Of a stretch of DNA of 64,000 nt, positions 1 through 9,888 are shown in pieces. The notes below the pieces were generated by a model. That model made no database searches, was not told the origin of the DNA, and saw only the letters and a list, made by a program, of their open reading frames with translations. The DNA is from Archangium violaceum. GTDB lineage: Bacteria > Myxococcota > Myxococcia > Myxococcales > Myxococcaceae. The position numbers were made by a program, and so were the translations under genes. Each line of letters opens with the position of its first letter. Positions within the stretch are counted from its first letter, which is position 1. Location of the stretch: the NCBI RefSeq assembly GCF_016859125.1, contig NZ_CP069338.1, positions 2,816,501 to 2,880,500 of the forward strand, read 5' to 3'.

Positions 1-835
1 GCGGCGCGGGCTCCGGTGAGGTCACCCGCTTGCGCAGCTCCCCCATCGTGGCCGCCAGGAAGGGCGGCTCGCCGGTGAGCATCTCGTAGAGCACCACGCC
101 GGCCGCCCAGATGTCCGTGCGAGCGTCCTGCACCTCGCCCCGCCACTGCTCCGGCGCCATGTAGGCCGGGGTTCCTCCGGCGGGTTGGAGCTCGGAGCCG
201 ACCGGCTCCACGGCCAGGTGCGACAGGCCGAAGTCCAGCAGCTTCACCGTACCTTCCCTCGTGAGGAAGACATTGCCCGGCTTGAGGTCGCGGTGGACGA
301 TGCCCCGCTCGTGCGCGTGCGCCAGGCCCGAGGCGATGGCCTCCAGCAGCTCCAGCGCTCGCCGGAGCGTCGGACGTTCGCGCACGAGCAGCGCGGCGAG
401 CGACTCGCCCTCCAGGCACTCCATCACCAGGAAGGGCACCCGGTCCTTTCCCGGTGTCCGGCTCCACTCCGCCACGTCGAAGATGCGGACGATGTTCTCG
501 TGGTCCAGCCGGGCCACCACGCGCGCCTCGGCGAGCGCCAGCTCCTCGAAGCCCGGACGCGGCAGCAGGAACTTGAGCGCTACCTCGCGCCGCAACGTCT
601 CGTCGCGCGCGCGGAACACCTGCCCCATTCCCCCGCGCCCCATCGGCGCCAATATCTCGAAGCGCCCGCCCTCCGGGCCCCCGAGCCTCTCCCCGGGGAC
701 CGGCAGTCTCGACGACGGCTCGACCTGGAGCACCTCCTTCAGGAAGGAGTCACCGGACTCGGATGCACCGGAGAGTCCTCGCATGCCCAGGGACGTCCAC
801 GCATGCACGTCCTCCCGAAGAGCATCCTTGCTCAT
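1..835 (-). CDS. Serine/threonine protein kinase (3' end outside the window)
   Basis: Eukaryote-type Ser/Thr kinase that would phosphorylate cytoplasmic proteins. The catalytic domain begins about 45 residues in. Visible are a glycine-rich loop GRGGMG, a VAIK-like lysine (EVALKFL), the catalytic loop HRDLKPGN, the DFG segment (DFGLSHL), the APE motif (MAPEQ) and DIWAAGVVLYEMLTG of subdomain IX. About 278 codons are in the window and the frame is open to base 1, so any C-terminal sensory or membrane part is missing. ATG at 835 is preceded by GGGGAGGTGAG, a strong ribosome site. It is divergent from the sulfide-oxidation genes. Such kinases are numerous in myxobacteria; the substrate cannot be inferred. 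Confidence 0.93.
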   Translation of the reverse strand, partial: MSKDALREDVHAWTSLGMRGLSGASESGDSFLKEVLQVEPSSRLPVPGERLGGPEGGRFEILAPMGRGGMGQVFRARDETLRREVALKFLLPRPGFEELALAEARVVARLDHENIVRIFDVAEWSRTPGKDRVPFLVMECLEGESLAALLVRERPTLRRALELLEAIASGLAHAHERGIVHRDLKPGNVFLTREGTVKLLDFGLSHLAVEPVGSELQPAGGTPAYMAPEQWRGEVQDARTDIWAAGVVLYEMLTGEPPFLAATMGELRKRVTSPEPAP

Positions 836-991
836 CTCACCTCCCCTGGCCTCGCGGCCACACCTCTCCCGGGAGAAGGAGGGGCTCACTCCAGGAAGTT
901 AGGGAGTCGGGTGGTGCCGCGAGGGGTGCCGGCCGCCCTCCAGGAAAGCACGAGGGCCCCCCTCCCCGGCCGGGTGTCTCCAGCTGACGGA

Positions 992-1009
992 TGAAACACC
1001 GTGAAACAC
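992..1009 (+). promoter_or_regulatory. Predicted upstream activator site for sqr (paired TGAAACAC)
   Basis: Two copies of TGAAACAC start at 992 and 1002, exactly 10 bases apart, one helical turn. They lie about 80-97 bases upstream of the predicted sigma-54 transcription start, the usual position for an enhancer-binding protein. The same half-site (as GTTTCA) recurs upstream of the persulfide dioxygenase gene, so both sites are probably bound by the activator encoded between them. The pattern is seen; the binding is inferred. Confidence 0.6.
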
Positions 1010-1062
1010 TTTCGCGACCATCCGCTCGCCACGGGACCTCTCGAATGCCGGGCGTCGAACGC

Positions 1063-1078
1063 TGGCACGCGGACTGCA
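1063..1078 (+). promoter_or_regulatory. Sigma-54 promoter of sqr
   Basis: TGGCACGCGGACTGCA fits the -24/-12 consensus, with GG at 1064-1065 and GC at 1076-1077 separated by exactly 10 bases. Predicted transcription starts near 1089, giving a leader of about 80 bases before the sqr ATG. The FisR-like activator downstream makes a sigma-54 promoter expected here. Confidence 0.75.
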
Positions 1079-1123
1079 CAAATCCGCGTGAAGCCAACCG
1101 GGCTCCAGTGAGAGGGAGTCGGG

Positions 1124-1137
1124 TGTTTCACGAAACA
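1124..1137. promoter_or_regulatory. Inverted repeat TGTTTC-N2-GAAACA in the sqr leader
   Basis: Perfect 6-base arms around a 2-base centre, 46 bases downstream of the predicted -12 element. It uses the same half-site as the upstream pair. Its position within the leader would suit repression or feedback rather than activation. Function is inferred only. Confidence 0.45.
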
Positions 1138-1167
1138 TGGGCTGCCCCTCGGGGGCGGGAGGCCGAG

Positions 1168-2445
1168 ATGAGTGAAGTGGTGACCGAGCAGGTGTGCAGG
1201 GATCCAGTGATGGTACCGGTGGCTCGGGTTCCGGGGACCGAGCGGCACCGGGTCCTCATCATCGGAGGAGGAACGGCGGGCATCTCCGTGGCGGCCCGGC
1301 TGGCGCACGCCGGGCAGAGGGACGTGGCCATCCTCGAGCCCAGCACGCACCACTACTACCAGCCGCTCTGGACGCTGGTGGGCGCTGGCGAGGCCCGCGT
1401 CGAGGACACCGTCCGCGACGAGGCGAGCTACATTCCCCGGGGCGTGACGTGGCTCCAGGACTGGGCCGAGGAGGTGGATCCGGTCGCCCGCGTGGTGAGC
1501 ACCCGGGGTGGCAAGCGCATCGAGTACGACTTCCTCGTGGTGGCGCCCGGCATCCAGCTCGACTGGGACAAGGTGAAGGGCCTGCGCGAGGCGCTGGAGC
1601 TGAGGCCCAACGTCTCCAGCAACTACGACGTGCGCTACGCCCCCAGGACGTGGGACATGATTCGCGCGTTCCGGGGTGGCACGGCCCTCTTCACGCACCC
1701 GGCCACGCCGGTGAAGTGCGCGGGGGCGCCGCAGAAGATCATGTACCTGGCCGCGGACCACTTCCGGAAGCAGGGCCTCGCGGACAAGTCGCACGTCATG
1801 TTCGCCTCGGCGGGCAAGGCCATCTTCGGGGTGAAGGAATTCGCGGAGGTGCTGGAGCAGGTGGTGAAGCGCTACGGCATCGACACGCGCTTCCAGCACG
1901 ACCTCACCGAGGTCCGCGGTGACAAGAACGAGGCCGTCTTCACGCGCACCCTGGCGGACGGGAGCACCGAGGAGGTGGTCATCCCCTACGACATCCTCCA
2001 CGTGTGCCCGCCGCAGAGCGCACCGGACTTCATCAAGCGCAGCCCGCTCGCCTGGCAGGACGGAGGCACCAGGGGCTGGGTGAAGGCGAACAAGTACACG
2101 TTGCAGCACCCGGACCACCCGGAGGTGTTCGCGCTGGGGGATGCGTCGGATCTGCCCACCTCGCGCACCGGAGCGGCCATCCGCAAGCAGGCGCCCGTGC
2201 TGGTGGAGAACCTGCTCGCCGTCATGGCCGGCCGGGCCCCCACCGCGAAGTACGACGGCTACGCGTCCTGCCCGCTCACCACCGGCTACGGCAAGCTGCT
2301 GCTCGCCGAGTTCGACTATGACGGCAAGCCCACGCCCAGCATCCCGCTCATCGACACCCTCAAGGAGCGCAAGGACATGTGGCTGCTCAAGAAGTACGGC
2401 CTGCCTCAGCTCTACTGGAAGCTGATGTTGCGTGGACGGGCATAG
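1168..2445 (+). CDS. sqr: Sulfide:quinone oxidoreductase, human SQOR-like type
   Basis: FAD enzyme that oxidises sulfide to persulfide/sulfane sulfur and passes electrons to the membrane quinone pool. The N-terminal Rossmann motif is GGGTAG near residue 30. The active-site cysteine pair typical of the family is visible in VKCAGAPQKI and in YASCPLTTGY near the C-terminus. These segments and the GDASDLPTS stretch closely resemble mitochondrial SQOR, which marks this subtype. The ATG at 1168 fits the family start; the frame is open further up to 991 but that part overlaps the promoter. The product is 425 residues. It is followed in the same frame, after 9 bases, by the sigma-54 activator, and it shares a half-site pattern with the persulfide dioxygenase. 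Confidence 0.92.
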   Translation: MSEVVTEQVCRDPVMVPVARVPGTERHRVLIIGGGTAGISVAARLAHAGQRDVAILEPSTHHYYQPLWTLVGAGEARVEDTVRDEASYIPRGVTWLQDWAEEVDPVARVVSTRGGKRIEYDFLVVAPGIQLDWDKVKGLREALELRPNVSSNYDVRYAPRTWDMIRAFRGGTALFTHPATPVKCAGAPQKIMYLAADHFRKQGLADKSHVMFASAGKAIFGVKEFAEVLEQVVKRYGIDTRFQHDLTEVRGDKNEAVFTRTLADGSTEEVVIPYDILHVCPPQSAPDFIKRSPLAWQDGGTRGWVKANKYTLQHPDHPEVFALGDASDLPTSRTGAAIRKQAPVLVENLLAVMAGRAPTAKYDGYASCPLTTGYGKLLLAEFDYDGKPTPSIPLIDTLKERKDMWLLKKYGLPQLYWKLMLRGRA

Positions 2446-2454
2446 CATGCGGGC

Positions 2455-3849
<1,395 letters not shown>

Positions 3850-3893
3850 GGGTAACGCGTTAACCACCGTGCCCCCCGAGTGAAACCGGGGGC

Positions 3894-3909
3894 TGGCACG
3901 GCGCTCGCA
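3894..3909 (+). promoter_or_regulatory. Sigma-54 promoter of the persulfide dioxygenase gene
   Basis: TGGCACGGCGCTCGCA has GG at 3895-3896 and GC at 3907-3908, exactly 10 bases apart. The predicted start is about 3919-3922, at or just before the ATG at 3923, so the transcript may be nearly leaderless. Confidence 0.75.
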
Positions 3910-3922
3910 CTGACCCTCGCGC

Positions 3923-4621
3923 ATGCTCTTCCGACAACTCTTCGACGCCGAGACCTGGACGTACACCTACCTCATCGCGGACGAGGCGACGCGAGAAGCG
4001 GCGCTCATCGATCCGGTGCTCGAGCAGGTGGACAGAGATCTCCAGCTGCTCACCGAGCTGGGCCTGAAGCTGACGCTGGTGCTGGAGACGCATGTGCACG
4101 CGGACCACATCACGGGGGCGGGCCAGCTGCGAGAGCGGACCGGGGCGCGGGTGGCGGCGAGCCCCGCGGGAGCGCCCTGCGTGGACCTCCAGGTGAAGGA
4201 CGGGGAGGAGCTCGCGGTGGGAGGCCTGCGCATCCAGGTCATCGCCACGCCGGGGCACACGGACGACAGCCTGAGCTTCCTCGTGGGCAACAAGTTGTTC
4301 ACAGGGGACGCGCTCCTCATCCGGGCGTGTGGCCGCGCGGACTTCCAGAACGGGAACGCGGGCCAGCTCTACGACTCCATCACCGGGAGGCTCTTCACGC
4401 TGCCGGACGAGACGGAGGTGTACCCGGGCCACGACTACGCGGGCCTGATGATGAGCACCATTGGCGAGGAGAAGCGGCACAACCCGCGGCTGGCCGGCAA
4501 GAGCCGCGAGGCGTTCATCGAGTTCATGAACAACCGCAAGCTGGCGCCGCCCAAGAAGCTGGACATCGCGGTGCCCGCGAACCGCGCCTGCGGCAAGCCC
4601 GCCCACCAGGCCATGGCCTGA
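3923..4621 (+). CDS. ETHE1-like persulfide dioxygenase (metallo-beta-lactamase fold)
   Basis: Non-haem iron enzyme that oxidises glutathione persulfide to sulfite, the step after SQR. Metal ligands are visible in HVHADHITG (about residues 57-65), in TPGHTDDS, and in the aspartate of FTGDALL and histidine of PGHDY. GRADFQ, characteristic of the ETHE1/Blh group rather than glyoxalase II, is also present. The length of 232 residues is normal. It sits right after the sulfur-responsive-type activator and has its own sigma-54 promoter, so it is very likely induced together with sqr. The rhodanese and sulfite exporter that often accompany it survive only as a remnant downstream. Confidence 0.92.
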   Translation: MLFRQLFDAETWTYTYLIADEATREAALIDPVLEQVDRDLQLLTELGLKLTLVLETHVHADHITGAGQLRERTGARVAASPAGAPCVDLQVKDGEELAVGGLRIQVIATPGHTDDSLSFLVGNKLFTGDALLIRACGRADFQNGNAGQLYDSITGRLFTLPDETEVYPGHDYAGLMMSTIGEEKRHNPRLAGKSREAFIEFMNNRKLAPPKKLDIAVPANRACGKPAHQAMA

Positions 4622-4649
4622 CGCCACGGGACCACGGGGAGGACACGAC

Positions 4650-4967
4650 ATAAGCGAACTGCACGAGAAGGGGACGCCGCGCGCGGAGGGCTACCGGGAC
4701 GTGGAGGTGAGCGCCCTGGCGGCGGCGGGGGACTCGACGTGGCGGGTGGACGTGAGGGAGCCCGGGACTGCTCGGGCACCTGGGCCACGTCCACCTGCCG
4801 TGGGGACTCACGGCCGCCCTGATGGGCACCGCCGTCGCGGGCAGCTTCCTCGGCGGACCCCTGGCGGGCCACGCCTCTCCGGCCACGCTGCACAAGGGGT
4901 TCGGCGTGTTCGTGCTCGGCGTCGCCGGCTTCATGCTCGTGGCGCAACTGCCTGAGCGGGACGGTGA
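4650..4967 (+). pseudogene. Remnant of a rhodanese and a TauE/SafE sulfite exporter
   Basis: The region starts with a good ribosome site (GGGGAGG) ahead of ATA, where ATG would be expected, then reads GYRDVEVSALAAAG and WRVDVREP, typical of the N-terminal half of a rhodanese domain. After REP the frame must shift to continue as GLLGHLGHVHLP and then a hydrophobic stretch like the C-terminal end of TauE/SafE (GTAVAGSFLGG, HKGFGVFVLG). The rhodanese active-site loop and most of the exporter are missing. I read this as two decayed neighbours of the sulfide genes joined by deletion. It is a motif-level call. Confidence 0.5.
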
Positions 4968-4998
4968 GCCGCCACGCCCACCTCCCGAGCCATGCAGC

Positions 4999-6588
4999 TC
5001 ACACGCGGAAGCTGGCGGCCACCTGCTTCAGCCGCTCCAGCGAGGCATTCACCTGCACCACCGCCTCCTCCGCGTTCATCGTCGACTCCACCACGTCGCT
5101 CATCATCTGCGACAGCGTCGTCATCACCTCGGTCATCTGCGCGATGCCCGTGTTCTGCTGCGTCACCGAGGAGACGATCTGCTTCGCCGCCTGGCTGCTC
5201 TCGTGCACCACCGTCGTTATCTCCCGCAGCCGGTCCGCCGACGTCAGCACCTGCGTAATCCCCGCCTCCATCTGCTGGCTGTCCTGCTCGGCGATGGACA
5301 CCGCGCGCCGGATGGCCTGGTTGATCTCCAGCAATATCTTCCCGATGCGCTGCGTGCTCTGCACCGACTGGCCGCTCAGCGCCCGCATCTCCCGCGCCAC
5401 CACCGCGAAGCCGCGCCCCTCGTCACCCGCGCGCGCCGCCTCGATGGACGCGTTGAGCGCCAGCACGTTCGACTGGTCCGCCAGGTCGCGCACGCTGCCG
5501 ATGATTTCTCCCGCGCGCGCCGCCTGCTCGGACAGGTGCGCCACGCTGCGCATCAACGCCTCCACGCGTGCCCGGAGCTGCTGCAACCCCTGCGCGCTGC
5601 TCTCGATGGAGTTGCGCCCCGACACGCTGAAGGCATCCGCCTGCGCCGCCACCTTCAGCACCATCTCCGCCCGGCTCGCCGCCAGGTTGGACGTCTGGGC
5701 GATCTCCGTCATCGTCGTGCCCGCCTCGGACAGGCTGCGCGACTGGTGGTTGAGGAACGCGAGCTGCCGCTGGCTGGCCTCGGTGAGCCGCGCCGCCGCC
5801 TGCGTCAGCTCGTCCACCGTGCCCTGCAACGTGACGGGCACGGTGCGCAGCCGCACCACCAACGCCTCGATGCCCCGCGCCAGCTGCCCGAGCTCGTCCC
5901 GCGAGTCCACGTCGATGCACTGCGTGAGGTCTCCCTCGGTGGCGATGCGCGTGGTCACCTCCGTGAGCCGGGTGAGCGGCCCCACCACGCCCCGCACCAG
6001 CCAGGACGAGAGCAACCCCAGCGAGAGGATGCACAGCACCACCAGGGAGATGACCCACCCCTGCCGCCAGTGCTGCAACACGCGCATCTCATCGAAGGAC
6101 TGCTCCAGCCCGGCCTGGGCCCACTCCCCCGCACCGCGTAACGACTGCTGCAGCGTCGCGTGGCGCTCCAACGCCTGGAGGAAGGCCGCCTCCGCGCCCG
6201 GCTCCCCCCGGGCCGACAGCTCCACGGCGCGCTGGCCCTCGGACCAGAACGCCTCGAAGGACTCGCGCAGCGACTGGAGCCGCGAGGCCTCCATCACCGG
6301 GTTCTTCTCCCCGTGCGCCAGTTCCTCCAGGAAGTCCTCGGCCCGCCCCCGCATCGGCACCAGCCGGGACACGTCCCGCGCATGGTACGCCTCACGCAGG
6401 TCCCACTTGAGCGAGGCCGCCAGCGAATCCAGGCTCCGCACCGAGGCGAGTGTCGGCGTGTACCCGTCGACGATGCGCGCGGCCAGCCGCGTGGCGTCCT
6501 GACCGACCCTCAACGACAACAAGAGGATGGCCAGGAGGAAGAGGGTGGCCACCACCGGCAGGAGCGTGACCTTCTGCTTGAACGTCAT
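4999..6588 (-). CDS. Methyl-accepting chemotaxis protein
   Basis: Membrane chemoreceptor of 529 residues. TM1 is at about residues 8-27, followed by a ~150-residue periplasmic helical sensor, TM2 (WVISLVVLCILSLGLL) and a HAMP linker (RGVVGPLTRLTEV). The long cytoplasmic coiled coil has the conserved hairpin tip (NASIEAARAGDEGRGFAVVA) that contacts CheA and CheW. No CheB/CheR-docking pentapeptide is seen at the C-terminus (AASFRV). The frame is open far upstream of ATG 6588, but the TM1 placement and composition support this start. No che genes are next to it, so it feeds an array encoded elsewhere. Confidence 0.93.
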   Translation of the reverse strand: MTFKQKVTLLPVVATLFLLAILLLSLRVGQDATRLAARIVDGYTPTLASVRSLDSLAASLKWDLREAYHARDVSRLVPMRGRAEDFLEELAHGEKNPVMEASRLQSLRESFEAFWSEGQRAVELSARGEPGAEAAFLQALERHATLQQSLRGAGEWAQAGLEQSFDEMRVLQHWRQGWVISLVVLCILSLGLLSSWLVRGVVGPLTRLTEVTTRIATEGDLTQCIDVDSRDELGQLARGIEALVVRLRTVPVTLQGTVDELTQAAARLTEASQRQLAFLNHQSRSLSEAGTTMTEIAQTSNLAASRAEMVLKVAAQADAFSVSGRNSIESSAQGLQQLRARVEALMRSVAHLSEQAARAGEIIGSVRDLADQSNVLALNASIEAARAGDEGRGFAVVAREMRALSGQSVQSTQRIGKILLEINQAIRRAVSIAEQDSQQMEAGITQVLTSADRLREITTVVHESSQAAKQIVSSVTQQNTGIAQMTEVMTTLSQMMSDVVESTMNAEEAVVQVNASLERLKQVAASFRV

Positions 6589-6903
6589 CGTCCCCCCTTG
6601 ATCCGGGGCGAGCAACGCCTGGACATGACTCTCCTTCTTTCCAACCCTGGCGGCGGGTGTCCACCGCGCGAACCTCAGGATACCGGATGCGCTCCCCCGA
6701 CGCCCGCCGCCCCACTGCCCGTCCGGGCCTCCTCGTCCCCGGGGTAAGGGGGGAACCCTGGCGGGGCTCGGGGGATGCTCCCCCCGCCCGGCGGGTAGCC
6801 GGCCGTCCGGGAGCGCACCCCGCCCCGGACAATGGTGGGCAGTGGGTAGTCCCGTACGGTTCCACGCGCATCGGGCCTCCGAGTCGGCTAGGACTGGGAT
6901 TCT
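6589..6903. other. Divergent intergenic region, chemoreceptor / acetyltransferase
   Basis: These 315 bases lie between two divergent starts. GC-rich inverted runs occur around 6775-6820, and no gene or consensus promoter is clear. Confidence 0.4.
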
Positions 6904-7635
6904 ATGGGTGAGACGAAAGCTCCCTCGCGCAAGAAGAAGGACACGCTGGAGGTGCGCGTGCGGCGCATCCACCGCCGCGACCTCAACCGGGCCTGGGAGT
7001 TCCTCAAGCTCGTCTTCCGGGACGTCAACCGGGAGACGGTGGAGTACCAACGGCCCCGCTCCAAGCGGCGCTTCCTCGAGGTGTACTCCTCGGAGTGGAT
7101 AGAGCAGCTCGTCTACGAGGTGAACGGAGAAATCGTCGGCTACTCCGAGTGCGCCTTCGAGGCCACGGGTGACGACAACTGGGTCAACCCGCGCTGGTTC
7201 GAGAAGCGCGGCATGCGGCCCCTCTTCGTCGAGGAGCTCGCCGTGCACCCGGACTACCAGGGACGAGGCGTGGGCAGCTTCATCATGGAGCAGCTCCAGC
7301 ACCTGGCGCGCACCCGGGGCTGCACCCACCTGGTGCTCGAGGTGGCCGAGAACAACGAGTCCGCGCTCTCCTGGTACCGGGCGCGCAACTTCTACAAGCT
7401 GGACGCCGCCATCTTCCTCGCCCAGAAGGTGCCCGGCGAGCCGGACCTGCTCCCCCCTCGCCGCATCAAGCCCCGCCTCGCGCGGAGCGAGGGCACGCCC
7501 ACCACCGGCCTCATGCCCGAGGAGGTGAGTGGCCCGGCGCTCCTGGGCAGGAAGCCCCGGGGCTCGCGCGGTGGCGCCCGGAAGAAGGCGGCCAGCACGC
7601 CCGCCAAGGACGCGCCCGAGCCGGAAGCGGAGTAG
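6904..7635 (+). CDS. GNAT-family N-acetyltransferase
   Basis: Acetyl-CoA-dependent acetyltransferase of 243 residues. The core is at about residues 18-180, with the acetyl-CoA-binding motif A (VEELAVHPDYQGRGVGSFIMEQL) and motif B ending in NESALSWYRARNFYKLD, as in RimI-type enzymes. A basic N-terminal tail and a long Arg/Lys/Ala/Pro-rich C-terminal tail of ~55 residues lie outside the domain and may bind nucleic acid or be disordered. The substrate is unknown. The stop is 4 bases upstream of the response-regulator start, which suggests cotranscription. Confidence 0.85.
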   Translation: MGETKAPSRKKKDTLEVRVRRIHRRDLNRAWEFLKLVFRDVNRETVEYQRPRSKRRFLEVYSSEWIEQLVYEVNGEIVGYSECAFEATGDDNWVNPRWFEKRGMRPLFVEELAVHPDYQGRGVGSFIMEQLQHLARTRGCTHLVLEVAENNESALSWYRARNFYKLDAAIFLAQKVPGEPDLLPPRRIKPRLARSEGTPTTGLMPEEVSGPALLGRKPRGSRGGARKKAASTPAKDAPEPEAE

Positions 7636-7639
7636 GGAC

Positions 7640-9025
7640 ATGGAGGCCGGACCCGTCGCGCCCGTGGTGGAGCCCCGCCCGATGCGGGTGCTGGTGGTGG
7701 ATGACGAGCGGAACATCCGCACCACGCTGCGCATGTGCCTGGAAGGGCTCGGCTGCGAGGTGCGCGAGGCCTCCACGCCCGACGCCGCGCTCGCGGCGCT
7801 CGCCCAGGCTCCGGCCGACCTGGCCTTCGTGGACCTGCGCCTGGGGACCTCGAGCGGGTTGGAGCTGCTGCCCCGGCTGCTCGCCGAGTCCCCCACCCTG
7901 GACGTCGTCCTCATCACCGCCTACGCCACCTTCGACACGGCGGTGGAGGCGATGAAGCGGGGCGCGCGCGACTACCTCCCCAAGCCCTTCACGCCCGCGC
8001 AGATACGCCACCTCGTGGAGAAGACGCGGGCGCACCGGGAGCTGAGCTCGCAGCTGGGCAACCTGGAGGGCCAGCTCGCGCAGTCCGTCCCCGAGGCCAC
8101 GCTGGAGACGGCCTCACCCGCGATGCACGCGGCCCTGGCGCTCATCACCCGGGCGGCGGCGTCGGACGCGGCGGTGCTGCTGCGCGGGGAGAGCGGGACG
8201 GGCAAGGGGGTGCTCGCGCGAGTGCTGCACTCACTGAGCGCGCGGCGCCGCCGGCCCTTCGTCACCGTCAACTGCCCCACCCTCTCCGAGCAATTGCTGG
8301 TGAGCGAGCTCTTCGGCCACGTGCGAGGGGCCTTCACCGGCGCGGTGAGGGACCAGCCGGGCCGGGTGGAGCAGGCCGAGGGCGGAACGCTCTTCCTGGA
8401 CGAGGTGGCGGAGATGAGCCCGGGGCCGCAGGCGCAGCTGCTGCGCTTCCTCCAGGAGAAGCAGTTCGAGCGCCTGGGCGAGGGGCGCACGCGCCGGGCG
8501 GACGTGCGGGTGGTGACGGCGACCAACCGGGACCTGGAGAAGGCGGTGGCCGGGGGGCACTTCCGGGAGGACCTGCTCTACCGGCTCAACGTCATCGAGG
8601 TGAAGCTGCCGGCGTTGAGGGAGCGGCCCGAGGACATCCTCCCGCTGGCGCGGCGCTTCGTGGCCTTCTTCGCGCGGGCGGCGCAAAGGCCGGCGCCGGA
8701 GCTGTCCCCGGCGACGGAGAAGATGCTGAGGGCCTACGCGTGGCCGGGTAACGTGCGCGAGCTGCGCAACGCCCTGGAGCGGGCGCTCATCGTCTGGCCA
8801 GCGGAGGTGCTGGAGCCGCAAGCCTTTCCGGAGCGGATCGCCGCGGCGACGGGCTCGGGGGTGGCGCTGGGCGGGCCGCACACGCTGGAGGAGGTGGAGC
8901 GCGAGCACATCCTCCGGGTGATGGCGAGCGTCCCCACGCTGGACGAGGCGGCGCACATCCTCGGCATCGACGCGTCCACGCTCTGGCGCAAGCGCAAGAA
9001 GTACGAGACGGCCCAGGAATCATGA
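7640..9025 (+). CDS. Sigma-54-dependent response regulator (NtrC/AlgB type)
   Basis: Transcription activator of 461 residues. The receiver domain (residues ~15-130) has the acidic pair VVDDE, a phospho-acceptor Asp in FVDLRL, Thr in LITAYA and Lys in LPKPF. The AAA+ domain has GESGTGKG, GAFTGA, GGTLFLDEV and WPGNVREL. The Fis-type helix-turn-helix is EAAHILGIDASTLWRKRKK. ATG at 7640 fits the spacing to the upstream gene; an ATG at 7682 would also leave the receiver whole. No histidine kinase is adjacent, so this is an orphan. Confidence 0.92.
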   Translation: MEAGPVAPVVEPRPMRVLVVDDERNIRTTLRMCLEGLGCEVREASTPDAALAALAQAPADLAFVDLRLGTSSGLELLPRLLAESPTLDVVLITAYATFDTAVEAMKRGARDYLPKPFTPAQIRHLVEKTRAHRELSSQLGNLEGQLAQSVPEATLETASPAMHAALALITRAAASDAAVLLRGESGTGKGVLARVLHSLSARRRRPFVTVNCPTLSEQLLVSELFGHVRGAFTGAVRDQPGRVEQAEGGTLFLDEVAEMSPGPQAQLLRFLQEKQFERLGEGRTRRADVRVVTATNRDLEKAVAGGHFREDLLYRLNVIEVKLPALRERPEDILPLARRFVAFFARAAQRPAPELSPATEKMLRAYAWPGNVRELRNALERALIVWPAEVLEPQAFPERIAAATGSGVALGGPHTLEEVEREHILRVMASVPTLDEAAHILGIDASTLWRKRKKYETAQES

Positions 9026-9361
9026 GGCACAGGGGCCTCTAGCAGCAGACCTGCTTCGTTCCCTGCGGCTACTTGCCGGCCAATCCACAAGTCCTCCACA
9101 CGAGGGCCTGCCCGCCTCCTCACAACCTGCACTTACGGCATCTACCCCCCAGAAAAACCCAGTCCCCTCTGCTGGGAATGCTACAGGGCCCTCCGAAACG
9201 ACGAAGAAATCTCCTGATTTCAACAGGTTAGACAACACCCCAAGCATCGCAGGCAACCCAGTCAGCCTGAACTTGCGTTTGCGTCGGATATGCTCATTAT
9301 AACCAGAGGGTTATGCCCAACCAGGAAAGTCGCATGTGTTCGTCCGCCCAGGAAGGGGCCC
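9026..9361. other. Intergenic region before the toxin-antitoxin pair
   Basis: This 336-base stretch is less GC-rich than its surroundings, consistent with a mobile or recently gained module downstream. An inverted repeat at 9299-9314 is its only clear structure. No gene is supported. Confidence 0.5.
9299..9314. promoter_or_regulatory. Inverted repeat ATAACC-N4-GGTTAT upstream of the antitoxin
   Basis: Perfect 6-base arms lie 48 bases upstream of the HTH gene's ATG at 9362, where an autoregulatory operator of a toxin-antitoxin operon would be. Operator function is inferred. Confidence 0.4.
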
Positions 9362-9865
9362 ATGACTACGCACACTGAAGATGTTCTATCGCCGCTCGAC
9401 ACTCCGCGTGTTTCAGAGCCGGTCGCCGCTACGAGCGAGGCGACGCAGCAGCAAGTGCAGCGGCTCGCACAGCTCATCACCAAGGAGCTGCGCGACAAGG
9501 GCGGTCAGCCACTCTTCTCACTGCTTGGCCCCAACCATGAGTCCATGCAGTTGCCAACGGACGTACTCACCTTGCTCCAGCAACTCCTGGCCATTCTCGC
9601 CGCTGGCGACGCAGCCACAGTGGTGCCCGTTCACAAGGAGCTGACGACGCAACAGGCCGCCAATCTCCTCAACGTCTCGCGACAGTATCTCGTGCAGTTA
9701 CTGGATGAAGGGAAAATCCCCTTCCACCGCACGGGAACCCACCGCCGCGTCTACAGCAAGGATGTGCTGGAATTTCGTGCACGACGAAAGGCAGAGCGCC
9801 GTGCACAGCTCGACGCGATGATGCAGGAGACACAGGAGGCAGGGGGCTACCCCGAACTTGGCTAG
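9362..9865 (+). CDS. Excisionase-family HTH protein, probable antitoxin
   Basis: DNA-binding protein of 167 residues. The C-terminal half carries a MerR/excisionase-type winged helix (LTTQQAANLLNVSRQYLVQLLDEGKIPFHRTGTHRRV), followed by a basic helix. The N-terminal half is unassigned and includes LAQLITKELRDKGGQPLF. ATG at 9362 is preceded by AGGAAGGGG; the frame is open to 9290 but that part has no ribosome site. The PIN-domain gene begins 23 bases after the stop. HTH-excisionase plus PIN pairs are a recognised type II toxin-antitoxin arrangement, so it probably neutralises and represses that toxin. Codon use is less GC-biased than its neighbours. Confidence 0.75.
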   Translation: MTTHTEDVLSPLDTPRVSEPVAATSEATQQQVQRLAQLITKELRDKGGQPLFSLLGPNHESMQLPTDVLTLLQQLLAILAAGDAATVVPVHKELTTQQAANLLNVSRQYLVQLLDEGKIPFHRTGTHRRVYSKDVLEFRARRKAERRAQLDAMMQETQEAGGYPELG

Positions 9866-9888
9866 CACCTGCAAGGTTCTCCCATTCC

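Larger units (their letters stand above)
836..1167. other. Divergent intergenic region, kinase / sqr
   Basis: No gene is supported in these 332 bases. They hold the ribosome site of the kinase on the minus strand and, on the plus strand, paired TGAAACAC half-sites, a sigma-54 promoter and a TGTTTC-N2-GAAACA inverted repeat for sqr, listed separately. An inverted repeat CTCTCCCGGGAGA lies just upstream of the kinase start. Confidence 0.6.

Noticed and set aside
4822-6141. A plus-strand frame of 439 codons through the TauE remnant into the chemoreceptor region
   Set aside because: Only the first ~45 codons look like protein (TauE remnant); the rest is antisense to the chemoreceptor.
9020-9256. 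A small minus-strand frame upstream of the antitoxin
   Set aside because: No ribosome site, no recognisable sequence, and it overlaps the response-regulator 3' end.
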